Assembly (NCBI GenBank): GCA_002470515.1
Contig: DKML01000020.1
Coordinates: 151,754 to 215,753 of the forward strand
From: Proteobacteria bacterium UBA7415
GTDB lineage: Bacteria; Pseudomonadota; Gammaproteobacteria; Arenicellales; Arenicellaceae
Length of the DNA stretch: 64,000 nt
Direction of reading: 5' to 3'
Shown one piece after another: positions 45,718 to 55,222 of the stretch (position 1 is its first letter; the number at the start of each line of letters is the position of its first letter). Position numbers and translations under genes: made by a program. A model generated the notes under the pieces. That model was not told the DNA's origin, did no database searches, and was given only the letters and a program-made list of their open reading frames with translations.

Positions 45718-47715
45718 CTATACGTATACGGTTAAGCGCCTAACATCTTCTAGAACAGACGCAATTTGGCGTGTGAAGCGAGCTGCCTCGGCACCATCGA
45801 TTACTCGGTGATCGTAAGACAAGCTCAACGGTAAGAACGGTGCTGGTACAAACTCTTTACCGTCCCAGTGAGGTTGTATCTTGGTTCTCGATACTCCCAA
45901 AATAGCAACTTCTGGCGCATTCACGATTGGAGTAAAGCCCGTACCACCGATACCACCTAAGCTAGATATGGTAAAACAGGCGCCACTCATATCAGTCATA
46001 GACAATTTTTTGTCACGAGCTTTACCAGCGAGTTCGCCCATTTCCTGAGCAATGTCGGCAACAGATTTGGTGTCGGCCGAGCGGATTACCGGAACGACCA
46101 AGCCTTCTGGGGTGTCTACGGCTATGCCAATGTTGTAATACTGCTTCATGATCAATTCGGTGCCATCTTCGGACAACGAACTATTGAATTGAGGGTATTT
46201 CTGCATAGCGTTGACTACTGCCTTAACAATAAACGCGAGAGGCGAAAGCTTGACGCCTTTATTGGCTTTCGCATATTCCTCGTTCATCTGTTTACGGAAT
46301 GATTCTAAATCTTCCACATTGGCTTCATCGTTATGCGTTACGTGAGGTACATTTAACCAAGATCGATGCAGGTTTTGGGCGGTTAACTGTTTGATACGAC
46401 CTAAAGGCTCACGTTTGGTCTCGCCAAACTTACTAAAATCCGGGATTTTAACCGCGGGTATTCCACTGCCGCCGTTCTGCGGAGTTGATTGACCTGCCTG
46501 GCTGCCAGATGTGTTGGATTGAAGGCGTTGTTTAACCCATCCCTTGACATCGTCTTTTGTTACACGGCCCTTACGACCACTGCCCGTGATCTGCCCTAGG
46601 TTAGCGCCTAGTTCACGTGCAAAACGGCGAATGCTGGGGGAGGCATGCGATTTCGATTGTGACTCTGCACTACTGCTAACGACGGTCGCTTCGGCTGGCT
46701 TGATTTCTGCAGATTTAGTCTCGACACTTGAAGGTTCAGCCGGTGCAACCAGTGCACTATTCGCTTCACTTGAAGCCTTGCTAGTAGCACTGTCAGTCGC
46801 AGTACTAGATCCGCTAGCCTTGAGCACTACAACCACGACTCCTTCGCTGACATCATCTTCTAACTTAACCTTAATATCGACAACTTCACCAGCCGCAGAG
46901 CTCGGCACTTCCATGCTTGCTTTGTCGCTTTCTAAGGTAACAAGAGCGTCGTCAACATCTACTGTGTCACCGACACTTACTAAAATCTCTACGACCTTTG
47001 CAGAATCTCCACCTATATCTGGAATCGCAACTTCGATGTTTGCGCTAGTCGAGGCTGGCTTCTCAACAGGAGTAGTGGTGGCTTGTGAAGTTTCTTGACT
47101 CTGGGGCTTCGCAGGCGGTGGTGTTTTAGTTTCCGCTGGTGTGCTGGGTTGAGCATCAGTAACTACTGCGCCTCCCGCGGCGTCTCTAAGAATTTCGATT
47201 AAAGCATCGCCTTGGCCAACTTCAGCGTCAAGAGCAATGATAATGGTTTGTACAGTGCCCACGGCAGTACTGGGGACTTCCATGCTGGCTTTATCGCTTT
47301 CTAAAGTGACTATAGCGTCGTCTACACTAATGTGGTCGCCTGGTTTAACTAGTATTTCTACAACCTTGGCCGTGTCTCCACCGATATCAGGAACTTTGAC
47401 CGTTACTAAGTTTTTGTCACGCGAGGGAGTCTCATCGACGACTGTACTAGTGGTCTTATTGGGTGGATCTTCAACGTTAGTTTCAAATAATACGAGCGGC
47501 GTTAATAGACTTACCCCATCACCATCTTTGGCAATAAGCTCCACAACTCGCCCATCCATAGCAGCGGGCAGGGCTTCTTCTTTGCCATTATTCGAAATAG
47601 TGAATAATGGGTCGCCTTGTTTAACCGAATCGCCTTCAGCAACTTCGGTCTTAATGATTTTCGCTCCACGCAACTGCATTGAGTCGGGTGCTGTTAACTC
47701 TAAATACTTAATCAT
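45718..47715 (-). CDS. aceF: Pyruvate dehydrogenase E2, dihydrolipoyllysine acetyltransferase
   Basis: 665 residues. Three N-terminal lipoyl-type domains: about 1-78, 104-177 and 226-298. The second and third have the attachment motif ESDKASMEVP (Lys142, Lys265). The first lacks it and reads NNGKEEALPA, with a lysine displaced by one position. Pro/Ala/Ser/Thr-rich linkers follow, then the E1/E3-binding domain (SPSIRRFARELGANL to VTKDDV, about 359-391), and the catalytic domain with HNDEANVEDLESFRKQ and the active-site SYDHRVIDGAEAARF. Transfers acetyl to CoA. Middle gene of the operon. Confidence 0.95.
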   Translation of the reverse strand: MIKYLELTAPDSMQLRGAKIIKTEVAEGDSVKQGDPLFTISNNGKEEALPAAMDGRVVELIAKDGDGVSLLTPLVLFETNVEDPPNKTTSTVVDETPSRDKNLVTVKVPDIGGDTAKVVEILVKPGDHISVDDAIVTLESDKASMEVPSTAVGTVQTIIIALDAEVGQGDALIEILRDAAGGAVVTDAQPSTPAETKTPPPAKPQSQETSQATTTPVEKPASTSANIEVAIPDIGGDSAKVVEILVSVGDTVDVDDALVTLESDKASMEVPSSAAGEVVDIKVKLEDDVSEGVVVVVLKASGSSTATDSATSKASSEANSALVAPAEPSSVETKSAEIKPAEATVVSSSAESQSKSHASPSIRRFARELGANLGQITGSGRKGRVTKDDVKGWVKQRLQSNTSGSQAGQSTPQNGGSGIPAVKIPDFSKFGETKREPLGRIKQLTAQNLHRSWLNVPHVTHNDEANVEDLESFRKQMNEEYAKANKGVKLSPLAFIVKAVVNAMQKYPQFNSSLSEDGTELIMKQYYNIGIAVDTPEGLVVPVIRSADTKSVADIAQEMGELAGKARDKKLSMTDMSGACFTISSLGGIGGTGFTPIVNAPEVAILGVSRTKIQPHWDGKEFVPAPFLPLSLSYDHRVIDGAEAARFTRQIASVLEDVRRLTVYV

Positions 47716-47799
47716 TTGATATGCGTTTTATAGTCGTTTGGGTCTTGAAAATTTGGTTACTAAACGTCGGTTCTTCAATTGCCTTGTTCTTGGATTGTT

Positions 47800-50475
47800 T
47801 TACAGACGATCTGGAATTGGTTTTTTAATATCGATATTAAACATCTTTATGGCCTTTTTGACAGTCTCTGCATCCAAGCTTCCATCATCTACAAGGGCGT
47901 ACAGTGCCGCTACAACAATGTAATGCTGGTTTACTTCAAAGTGTGTTCTAAGCTGCATCCGATCGTCACTTCGACCAAATCCATCAGTACCCAGAACCAC
48001 ATAACGTGATGGTACATATTCGCGAATTGAGTCCGCATATATCTTCATATAGTCGGTTGCCGCTATGACTGGTCCGTTATGATCCTGCAGGCATTGCTCA
48101 ACATATGAAGTACGTGGCTTGCTCTTAGGATTCAGCATATTCCAACGTGATACATCTAGACCATCGCGTCGCAGTTCATTAAAGCTTGTGGCACTCCAAA
48201 TGTTGGCGGCAACGCCAAATTCAGATTCAAGAATTTGCGCGGCTTGGATACACTCATTTAAGATTGTACCTGAGCCCATAAGCTGAACCGTTGGGGTCTT
48301 GCCGTCGTCTTTAGCGCTCTTATTAAACAAATAGAGTCCTTTAAGAATACCTTTTTCAGCACCCTTAGGCATTTCTGGGTGAGCATAGTTTTCGTTCATT
48401 ACTGTAATGTAGTAGAAGATGTTTTCTTCTTCTTGATACATACGGCGTAAGCCATCCTGAATGATTACCGCTAATTCGTAGGCAAACGTAGGGTCATAAG
48501 ACACACAGTTTGGAATCATCGAAGCGTGTAAATGAGAATGCCCATCTTGGTGTTGCAGTCCTTCGCCAGCCAATGTGGTTCGACCTGCTGTACCGCCTAC
48601 CAAAAAGCCACGTGCCTGCATATCACCTGCAGCCCAAGCAAGGTCTCCAATACGTTGGAACCCGAACATTGAGTAGTAAATGTAGAACGGAATCATTGCC
48701 AGTTCATTGGTAGAGTAGGATGTCGAAGCCGCAATCCATGAAGACATCGCGCCAGCTTCGTTGATTCCTTCTTGAAGAACCTGACCCTTAATATCCTCGC
48801 GGTAGTACATGAGCGAATCGGAGTCCTCAGGTTGGTATTTTTGGCCTTCACGGGCAAAAATACCCAGCTGTCGGAACAATCCTTCCATGCCAAAGGTTCT
48901 CGCTTCGTCAGGGACGATTGGCACAATTCGATCTTTAATCGACTTCTCTCGAATCAATGTCGACAAGATACGTACGAACGCCATTGTGGTTGAAATCTCA
49001 CGATCGCCCGTCGATTCCAAGAGCTTACTGAACTTATCTAAGCCTGGAATATCTAACTTGCTAGAGCCACGAGAGCGAGCAGGCAGATAACCGCCTAAAT
49101 GTTGACGCCGCGAATGTAAGTATCTGATTTCAGGCGAGTTTTCATCGGGCTTAATGTAATCCAAAGATTCCAATTGAGCGTCACTAACAGGGATTTTGAA
49201 TCGTTCTCTGAAAGTACGCAGAGAGTCGATGTCCATTTTCTTTTGTTGATGAGATGTGTTCTGACCTTGACCAGACCCACCCATACCTAAACCTTTAACT
49301 GTCTTAGCGAGGATCACAGTAGGCTGGCCAGTATGTTTAATAGCAGATCGGTAAGCAGCATAAACCTTATCGGTGTCGTGGCCACCGCGTTGCATTAGGT
49401 CTATGTCTTCGTCGCTCATGTGGGCGACCATAGCTTTTAGTTCGGGTGAGTTCCAAAAGTGTTCGCGAGTGTACGCGCCGCCTTTTGCTTTAAATGCTTG
49501 ATACTCACCATCGACACACTCTTGCATGCGTTTTTGCAAAATGCCGTCATGATCTTTTTCTAACAAGAGGTCCCATTGAGAACCCCAGATGACCTTAATA
49601 ACGTTCCAACCCGCTCCACGAAACTCAGATTCGAGCTCTTGAATGATTTTCCCATTGCCACGAACGGGCCCATCTAAGCGTTGCAGATTACAGTTGATAA
49701 CAAAAATCAAGTTATCGAGTTTGTCTCTACCAGCTAACCCTAGGGCTCCACGCGATTCTGGCTCGTCCATCTCGCCATCACCAAGAAACGCCCATACCTT
49801 GCGGTTCTCTGCGGGGATAAGTTCACGGCTTTCCAAATATTTTTGAAAGCGCGCTTGGTATATCGACATAATTGGCCCTAGCCCCATGGAAACAGTGGGG
49901 AACTGCCAAAAGTCGGGCATTAACCAAGGATGCGGGTACGAAGATAAACCATTACCACCGACTTCCTGGCGGAAATTATCGAGTTGCTCTGTGCTCAACC
50001 GGCCTTCTAAAAAGGCACGTGCATACATACCAGGAGCCGAATGGCCTTGGTAGTAGATCATGTCGCCGCCATGATCTTTACTGCGTGCACGCCAGAAATG
50101 GTTGAACCCAATTTCATAAAGTACTGCTGCCGAGGCAAAACTAGCGATATGGCCGCCATATTCGGTGCTCACTTTATTCGCTCGCATTACCATCACAGCG
50201 GCATTCCAGCGAATCAGAGAACGAATCTTAAATTCGATCTGTCGATCTCCAATAAGAGCTGTTTGTTGAGATACAGGAATACTGTTTACATACGGCGTAT
50301 TTAAGCCATATGGAAGAACAGTGCCTGCTTCGCGAGCGGCATCAGTTAGTTCGCGTAATATAAAGCGGGCTCGGTCAGATCCGTCAGCATCGATAACGCT
50401 CTGAATAGCGTCTATCCATTCCTGAGTTTCAATTGGATCGATGTCGGATTGTGGTGTATTTAGATCTTGGCTCAT
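47800..50475 (-). CDS. aceE: Pyruvate dehydrogenase E1, homodimeric type
   Basis: 891 residues, close to E. coli AceE (887). Thiamine diphosphate site WAFLGDGEMDEPESRGAL with the Mg ligand segment IFVINCNLQRLDGP, and regions SHQQKKMDID and YITVMNENYAHPEMP are diagnostic. Decarboxylates pyruvate and acetylates the lipoyl arms of AceF. First gene of the operon. No clear Shine-Dalgarno sequence is seen before the ATG, and no regulator gene of the PdhR type is next to it. Confidence 0.97.
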   Translation of the reverse strand: MSQDLNTPQSDIDPIETQEWIDAIQSVIDADGSDRARFILRELTDAAREAGTVLPYGLNTPYVNSIPVSQQTALIGDRQIEFKIRSLIRWNAAVMVMRANKVSTEYGGHIASFASAAVLYEIGFNHFWRARSKDHGGDMIYYQGHSAPGMYARAFLEGRLSTEQLDNFRQEVGGNGLSSYPHPWLMPDFWQFPTVSMGLGPIMSIYQARFQKYLESRELIPAENRKVWAFLGDGEMDEPESRGALGLAGRDKLDNLIFVINCNLQRLDGPVRGNGKIIQELESEFRGAGWNVIKVIWGSQWDLLLEKDHDGILQKRMQECVDGEYQAFKAKGGAYTREHFWNSPELKAMVAHMSDEDIDLMQRGGHDTDKVYAAYRSAIKHTGQPTVILAKTVKGLGMGGSGQGQNTSHQQKKMDIDSLRTFRERFKIPVSDAQLESLDYIKPDENSPEIRYLHSRRQHLGGYLPARSRGSSKLDIPGLDKFSKLLESTGDREISTTMAFVRILSTLIREKSIKDRIVPIVPDEARTFGMEGLFRQLGIFAREGQKYQPEDSDSLMYYREDIKGQVLQEGINEAGAMSSWIAASTSYSTNELAMIPFYIYYSMFGFQRIGDLAWAAGDMQARGFLVGGTAGRTTLAGEGLQHQDGHSHLHASMIPNCVSYDPTFAYELAVIIQDGLRRMYQEEENIFYYITVMNENYAHPEMPKGAEKGILKGLYLFNKSAKDDGKTPTVQLMGSGTILNECIQAAQILESEFGVAANIWSATSFNELRRDGLDVSRWNMLNPKSKPRTSYVEQCLQDHNGPVIAATDYMKIYADSIREYVPSRYVVLGTDGFGRSDDRMQLRTHFEVNQHYIVVAALYALVDDGSLDAETVKKAIKMFNIDIKKPIPDRL

Positions 50476-50544
50476 AAATTGAAGATTTGTAAGTTAACTA
50501 CCATTATTTAGCAAACTGATGATACCCATAAATTTGAGTGATGT

Positions 50545-50580
50545 AAATAAAAGCGTCGTCCTAAATACAAGAAAACGCTT
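50545..50580 (-). terminator. Possible terminator after maeB
   Basis: On the minus strand AAGCGT and ACGCTT form a 6-bp stem with an 18-nt loop, followed by TTATTT. It is placed just past the maeB stop codon and before aceE. The stem is short and the loop long, so the call is tentative. Confidence 0.3.
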
Positions 50581-50593
50581 CCAAGGCTCGCTA

Positions 50594-52777
50594 TTACGAG
50601 CTTTTCTCGACACTTGCCGCTACTAGGCTGGTGAGGTTTACGATTCCTCTGGGGCTTGTTGTCTTGGTTATTGCATGAATCGGAGCTCTAGCACCTAAAA
50701 CAATCGGACCTACGGAAATGCCATTAGCAAGTGCCTTTAAGACGGTGTAAGTGATGTTCGCCGCATCAAGGTTTGGCATGATGAGCAAGTTAGCGTTACC
50801 CGTTAAAGTACTTTTGCCGGATTTGTCGCGAGTAATGGCATTAAGCGCTGTACCGCCTTTCATCTCGCCGTCAACCTCAAGAGTCGGTGATAGTTCAGTG
50901 AGAAGCTTCTTGGTTTTAGCCATTTTGAGAGAAGATTCAGTCGGATGACTGCCAAAACTAGAGTGAGATAAAAGCGCTGCACGGGGTTCCATCCCGAAAC
51001 GCAAAATCTCGTTGGCCGCCATAATCGTTATATTGGCCAATTCCTCTGCAGTAGGTACTTCATGAACACTGGTGTCAGCTATAAAGTAGGACCCTTTGTC
51101 TAACAGCAATAAATGCATGACAGCCATTTGATTACAGTTAGGTTTAAGGCCAATTTGCTCTTCGATTAATGAAATCTGCTCGTGTAGTTTGGCGTTTGGA
51201 CCGGTTAAAATGCCATCAGCTTTTTTATCATCCAATAGACTTTTGGCTATTTTAAGTCGGACGTCAAGATCTTTGCTTTCGCATTCAATTACATCAAAAT
51301 CTTGATCAATTTTTAAGCGTAAGCTCAGTTGTTTACTTTGCTCCAAGATGACTTTTCGCTGGCCAAGTAGAATAGGGCGCGCATAACCTTGGTCAACAAC
51401 ATCTTGTATCGCTCTAAGAACTCGATCGTTCTCACCATCGGTATACACCACCCGAGTCTCACGTAACTGAGCCATCTCAAAGATAGGCCGCATAACGTTA
51501 CCCGTACGGTAAACCAATGGCTCTAGGCTCTTTGTATACTCTTTAAGGCTCTTAAACGGTCGTGTTGCAACTCCGCTGTCAATAGCGGCCTGAGCCACTG
51601 CTGGAGCAATACTCGTAATCAATCTTGGATCGAATGGTTTTGGCAGTATGTAATCAGCACCAAAACGAAGTGATTCGTTTTGGTAATAGTTCGCAACGAC
51701 TTCTGAACTCTCGGAGTGCGCTAAGTCGGCCAAAGCATAAACACAAGCCGCTTTCATTTCTGGTGTGATGGTTGTCGCACCCACATCTAGAGCGCCACGA
51801 AACAAAAATGGAAAGCACAATACGTTGTTAACCTGGTTCGGGTAGTCTGAACGCCCCGTTGCCATAATGGCATCTGGACGATGTTCCTGCACCAATTCGG
51901 GTTTCACTTCAGGAGTTGGATTGGCCATCGCTAAGATAAGCGGTTTCTCAGCCATATTCATCAACATAGGCACGCTAACCAAATTAGGTTGAGATACGCC
52001 CAAGAAAATGTCGCAACCGTGCATGGCGTCTTCTAAGGTTCGAGCGTCAGTTACGGCAGCGAACTTTCGTTTAACCGGACTAACTCCATCGCGTTCTGAA
52101 TGAATAACGCCACGGCTATCGAGCATCAAAACGCGCTTTGGATCTACTCCAAGCTCAATTAATAGGTCAGTACAGGCCATGGCAGCGGCGCCAGCTCCAG
52201 ATACAACTAGATTAATGTCGCCAATGTTTTTTTCGACGACTCTAAGGCCGTTAATAACAGCTGCAGCCGAAACAATGGCGGTGCCATGCTGATCATCGTG
52301 AAACACAGGAATGTTCATGCGCTTACGAAGCTTAGCTTCGATTTCAAAGCATTCAGGCGCTTTAATGTCTTCTAAGTTGATACCGCCGAAAGTAGGTTCA
52401 AGTTTTGCAACCACGTCACAAAACGCATCTACATCAGTTTCGTCAACCTCGATGTCATAAGCATCTACATCGGCGAAGTTTTTAAATAGAATCGCTTTGC
52501 CTTCCATTACGGGCTTGGATGCTAAGGCACCAATGTTGCCTAGGCCAAGTACAGCCGTACCGTTAGTCACCACGCCCACTAAGTTGCTCTTAGAGGTATA
52601 GATTGCGGCGGTGAGAGGGTCTTTCTCAATCTCTAGGCAGGGTTCAGCTACTCCAGGAGAGTAAGCTAATGCTAAGTCGCGCTGGTTTGACAAGGGCTTG
52701 GTTGCTTGAATGCGTATTTTTCCGGCTTGAGGGCTGCGGTGGTAGTGCAGGGCGGCGTCGCGTAGGTCATTGCTCAT
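50594..52777 (-). CDS. maeB: NADP-dependent malic enzyme with phosphotransacetylase-like domain
   Basis: 727 residues, the size of MaeB. The N-terminal malic enzyme domain has [16 protein letters not shown], the catalytic [16 protein letters not shown] and metal-site [10 protein letters not shown], plus the dinucleotide motif [16 protein letters not shown]. From about residue 430 a PTA/PTB-like domain ([16 protein letters not shown] to the end) follows; in E. coli it acts in regulation by acetyl-CoA rather than catalysis. Converts malate to pyruvate with NADPH formation. It is encoded directly upstream of the pyruvate dehydrogenase operon on the same strand. Confidence 0.96.
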   Translation of the reverse strand: MSNDLRDAALHYHRSPQAGKIRIQATKPLSNQRDLALAYSPGVAEPCLEIEKDPLTAAIYTSKSNLVGVVTNGTAVLGLGNIGALASKPVMEGKAILFKNFADVDAYDIEVDETDVDAFCDVVAKLEPTFGGINLEDIKAPECFEIEAKLRKRMNIPVFHDDQHGTAIVSAAAVINGLRVVEKNIGDINLVVSGAGAAAMACTDLLIELGVDPKRVLMLDSRGVIHSERDGVSPVKRKFAAVTDARTLEDAMHGCDIFLGVSQPNLVSVPMLMNMAEKPLILAMANPTPEVKPELVQEHRPDAIMATGRSDYPNQVNNVLCFPFLFRGALDVGATTITPEMKAACVYALADLAHSESSEVVANYYQNESLRFGADYILPKPFDPRLITSIAPAVAQAAIDSGVATRPFKSLKEYTKSLEPLVYRTGNVMRPIFEMAQLRETRVVYTDGENDRVLRAIQDVVDQGYARPILLGQRKVILEQSKQLSLRLKIDQDFDVIECESKDLDVRLKIAKSLLDDKKADGILTGPNAKLHEQISLIEEQIGLKPNCNQMAVMHLLLLDKGSYFIADTSVHEVPTAEELANITIMAANEILRFGMEPRAALLSHSSFGSHPTESSLKMAKTKKLLTELSPTLEVDGEMKGGTALNAITRDKSGKSTLTGNANLLIMPNLDAANITYTVLKALANGISVGPIVLGARAPIHAITKTTSPRGIVNLTSLVAASVEKSS

Positions 52778-53119
52778 AGGATGATTAGCTCTGTGTGAAT
52801 GTATCTTTTATTATTTGGGTGTACTTACTATCTACTTATATCTAATAGCGTAACCTATTTTGATGTCCTAGTTATATAGCTTGGAACATCAGGCGATGGC
52901 TAATTAATAGCGCGTTGAGTGATGCTTGCGCCAAACAAAGCCCGTACTGTGCATTAGGAGGCATGCTCTAGCAAATGAGTTTTAGGTCAATTGCTATGCC
53001 AAAACTTTTCTAAATGCTGGTGCTCGTGTTCGCGCTCTTCTGCGTTAAGGTCGTTGTTGCTGGATTTAAACGCAGAATAAAAACCAATTTTCTTGCGATC
53101 GGAGATTATACTTAAGTTT
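52778..53119. other. Intergenic region between maeB and the globin gene, with a start-less minus-strand mini-ORF
   Basis: 342 bp. The left two thirds are AT-rich and should carry the maeB promoter. On the minus strand, from about 53106 down to the TGA at 52987-52989, a frame of some 39 codons reads like a protein (KKIGFYSAFKSSN, then LNAEEREHEHQHLEKFW) but lacks ATG, GTG or TTG. It could be a remnant, or a tiny gene using a rare start such as ATC or ATT. No expression can be claimed. Confidence 0.3.
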
Positions 53120-53557
53120 ATGCAACGAGATTTAAATAACCACGCTGAGTTAGAAGCGCTTTTGCGTCATTTCTATCGACTAGTTCTGGCTGATTCCATC
53201 ATTGGCTATCTTTTTGTGGACGTTGCCAAAATCGACCTCGACGCACACCTACCTAAGGTTGTAGATTTTTGGCATGACTTATTGTTTGCTACCAAGCAGT
53301 ACGATGGCGGTATATTCGCGGCACATTTAGGAGTACACAAACAAGTTCCGTTGAAGCCTGGCCATTTCACACGATGGTTATACCTACTCGAACGCTCAAT
53401 TAAGGAATGTGAGTTGGAGGGCCCTAAGACACAGCAAATGCTAACGTTAGCGCATCGAATTTCTAAGAGTATGAGTGCGGCTTTAAGCGAGCAACGCCGC
53501 GACCAACTGGTGTTAAGTTTGAATGAACTCGCACTAGAATCTAAATCTAGTCAGTAA
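53120..53557 (+). CDS. Group III truncated haemoglobin
   Basis: 145 residues from the ATG at 53120; a TTG at 53093 would add nine residues. The globin pattern of the trHbIII group is visible: LLRHFYRLVLADSIIGYLF in helices A-B, FWHDLLFATKQYDGG in the C-E region, and the proximal His82 in LKPGHFTRWLYLLE (helix F). Members bind O2, NO or other small ligands, and several are tied to microaerobic or nitrosative stress. Followed after 85 bp by a methyltransferase gene. Confidence 0.88.
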   Translation: MQRDLNNHAELEALLRHFYRLVLADSIIGYLFVDVAKIDLDAHLPKVVDFWHDLLFATKQYDGGIFAAHLGVHKQVPLKPGHFTRWLYLLERSIKECELEGPKTQQMLTLAHRISKSMSAALSEQRRDQLVLSLNELALESKSSQ

Positions 53558-53642
53558 GTTGCAATCGCTTTTCATTGTCGCCAAAACAGTATGACCATTT
53601 CCCCTAATTTAATCCGTCTGATTTGAGAGTGGTCGAACCATA

Positions 53643-54338
53643 ATGGATGACTGCGAGCCTTCTACTAATAATGCCAATATTACGGCTGATGCGTTAAGAG
53701 AGCGTATCCCCGACGCTTTGCTCGTCACTACAAGCCTAGAGCATACTAATGGATTGAGTTTGTGGTTGATTAATGAGGATTACCCTCAGGATCAGTTAAC
53801 CCCTGAGCAGGTTGAGGGCCTTATGGATGATCCACCTTATTGGGCGTTTTGCTGGGCTAGCGGATGGGTGTTGGCACAAACCTTTGCTCAACAACCATCG
53901 ATCGTTGCAAATAGAGTGTTGGTCGACTTTGGCTGTGGTTCAGGTGTGGCTGGCATAGCCGCGATCAAGTCTGGTGCACGACATGTTTGTTTTTGTGATT
54001 CCGATCCTATTGCCTTGGAAATCACCAAACGAAATATACAGCTCAACGATCTAGACTTTCAAAAGTGCAGTTTTGTGGATAGCTACGATCGACTGCCCGA
54101 GCATATGCTTAAATCAGGCGATACCCTGATTTTGGTCGCTGACGTATTTTACGATAGAGACAACCTTAGTTTCCTTAAAGTGTTTTTACGTGATTTTAAA
54201 CAGGTTATCGTGGCGGATTCTCGGCTTAAGGGACAAGCACTTGAAGGTTTGTCGATAATAGATAATCGCCAAGCGTCTACTTTGCCTGATTTAAATGAGT
54301 CTGCGGATTTCAAGTCGGTTGCTATTTATAGTAATTAG
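53643..54338 (+). CDS. Class I SAM-dependent methyltransferase, ETFB-lysine/NNT1-like
   Basis: 231 residues. SAM motif I VDFGCGSGVAGIAA (about 98-111), acidic residue of motif II in CFCDSDPIALE, and motif IV LILVADVFYDRD in the position of the DxFY-type motif found in electron-transfer flavoprotein beta-subunit lysine methyltransferases and ribosomal protein L11 methyltransferase relatives. PPYWAFCWASGWVLAQ before the SAM motif is also characteristic. Likely modifies a protein lysine, but the target is not known. Confidence 0.85.
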   Translation: MDDCEPSTNNANITADALRERIPDALLVTTSLEHTNGLSLWLINEDYPQDQLTPEQVEGLMDDPPYWAFCWASGWVLAQTFAQQPSIVANRVLVDFGCGSGVAGIAAIKSGARHVCFCDSDPIALEITKRNIQLNDLDFQKCSFVDSYDRLPEHMLKSGDTLILVADVFYDRDNLSFLKVFLRDFKQVIVADSRLKGQALEGLSIIDNRQASTLPDLNESADFKSVAIYSN

Positions 54339-54389
54339 CCGCCGAATCAATCCCTAAGCTACCCGTTCAGCAACCCCTAAGCACCTAGT

Positions 54390-55163
54390 CTAGGCTTGTT
54401 TGCGCGTGAATACCGGTGTGAACTCATCTGACAGTTCAGGGTTATAGCTGTAACCATCAATGGCAAACGCTTTTAGAGAATCAAGATCATTAATCCGTTC
54501 TTTTATTACCCACGCCGCCATCAGCCCGCGCGCTTTCTTGGCGAAGAAGCTGATAATCTTGTACTGACCATTTTTCCAGTCTTTAAACGCAGGGCTAACA
54601 ATTTGTCCGTTTAGAGTTTTTTTCTTCACAGCTTTAAAATATTCATTTGATGCTAGGTTGAGCAATACTGGAGAGCCACTTTTAGCTAACGAAGCGTTTA
54701 AGTTGTCCGTAATGGTATCGCCCCAGAATTGATATAGGTTGCTTCCATTCGGGTTTTCAAGCCGAACGCCCATCTCTAAGCGGTAAGGTTGAATTAGATC
54801 TAATGGTCGAAGGACTCCGTACAACCCCGAAAGAATTCTCAAATGTTGTTGCGCATATTTAAAGTCAGCGGCTGAAAATGATTCTGCCTCTAGACCAACG
54901 TACACATCTCCTTTGAACGCGAGCAGAGCTGACTTTGCGTTGTCAGACGTGAACGGTCTGTTCCATTGGTGAAATCTGTCTACATTGAGTTCGGCTAACT
55001 TGTCGCTAATGCCCATCAACTGCTGTAAGTCGTGCGGTGACTTAGTATTTAACACATCAACTAAGGCCTCGCTTGAATCAAGCAAATCCGGTTGGGTATG
55101 CTGCTTTACAGTCGACGGGGTTTCAAAATCGAGTGTTTTTGCGGGAGAAAGTACGATTAACAT
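54390..55163 (-). CDS. yaaA: Peroxide stress protein YaaA (DUF328)
   Basis: 257 residues, normal length. [14 protein letters not shown] at the start, [39 protein letters not shown] and near the end [14 protein letters not shown] are family landmarks. YaaA limits intracellular free iron and damage during H2O2 stress and binds DNA. It lies 59 bp downstream of uvrA on the same strand and may share its transcript. Confidence 0.95.
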   Translation of the reverse strand: MLIVLSPAKTLDFETPSTVKQHTQPDLLDSSEALVDVLNTKSPHDLQQLMGISDKLAELNVDRFHQWNRPFTSDNAKSALLAFKGDVYVGLEAESFSAADFKYAQQHLRILSGLYGVLRPLDLIQPYRLEMGVRLENPNGSNLYQFWGDTITDNLNASLAKSGSPVLLNLASNEYFKAVKKKTLNGQIVSPAFKDWKNGQYKIISFFAKKARGLMAAWVIKERINDLDSLKAFAIDGYSYNPELSDEFTPVFTRKQA

Positions 55164-55222
55164 AATAATTAATTGGTCTAAAAAACTGAATGAATGTATG
55201 GGTAGCTATGAATACGTTTTGT

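Noticed and set aside
46544..47719. Plus-strand Thr/Ser-rich ORFs inside aceF
   Set aside because: Shadows of the Ala/Pro/Val-rich lipoyl domains and linkers; the repeated LALSLSKVT pattern is the antisense of the repeated lipoyl motif.
50586..50601. GCTCG-N6-CGAGC stem across the maeB stop codon as terminator
   Set aside because: It overlaps the last codons of maeB and no T-run follows in the transcription direction; the weaker stem at 50551-50580 with TTATTT fits better.
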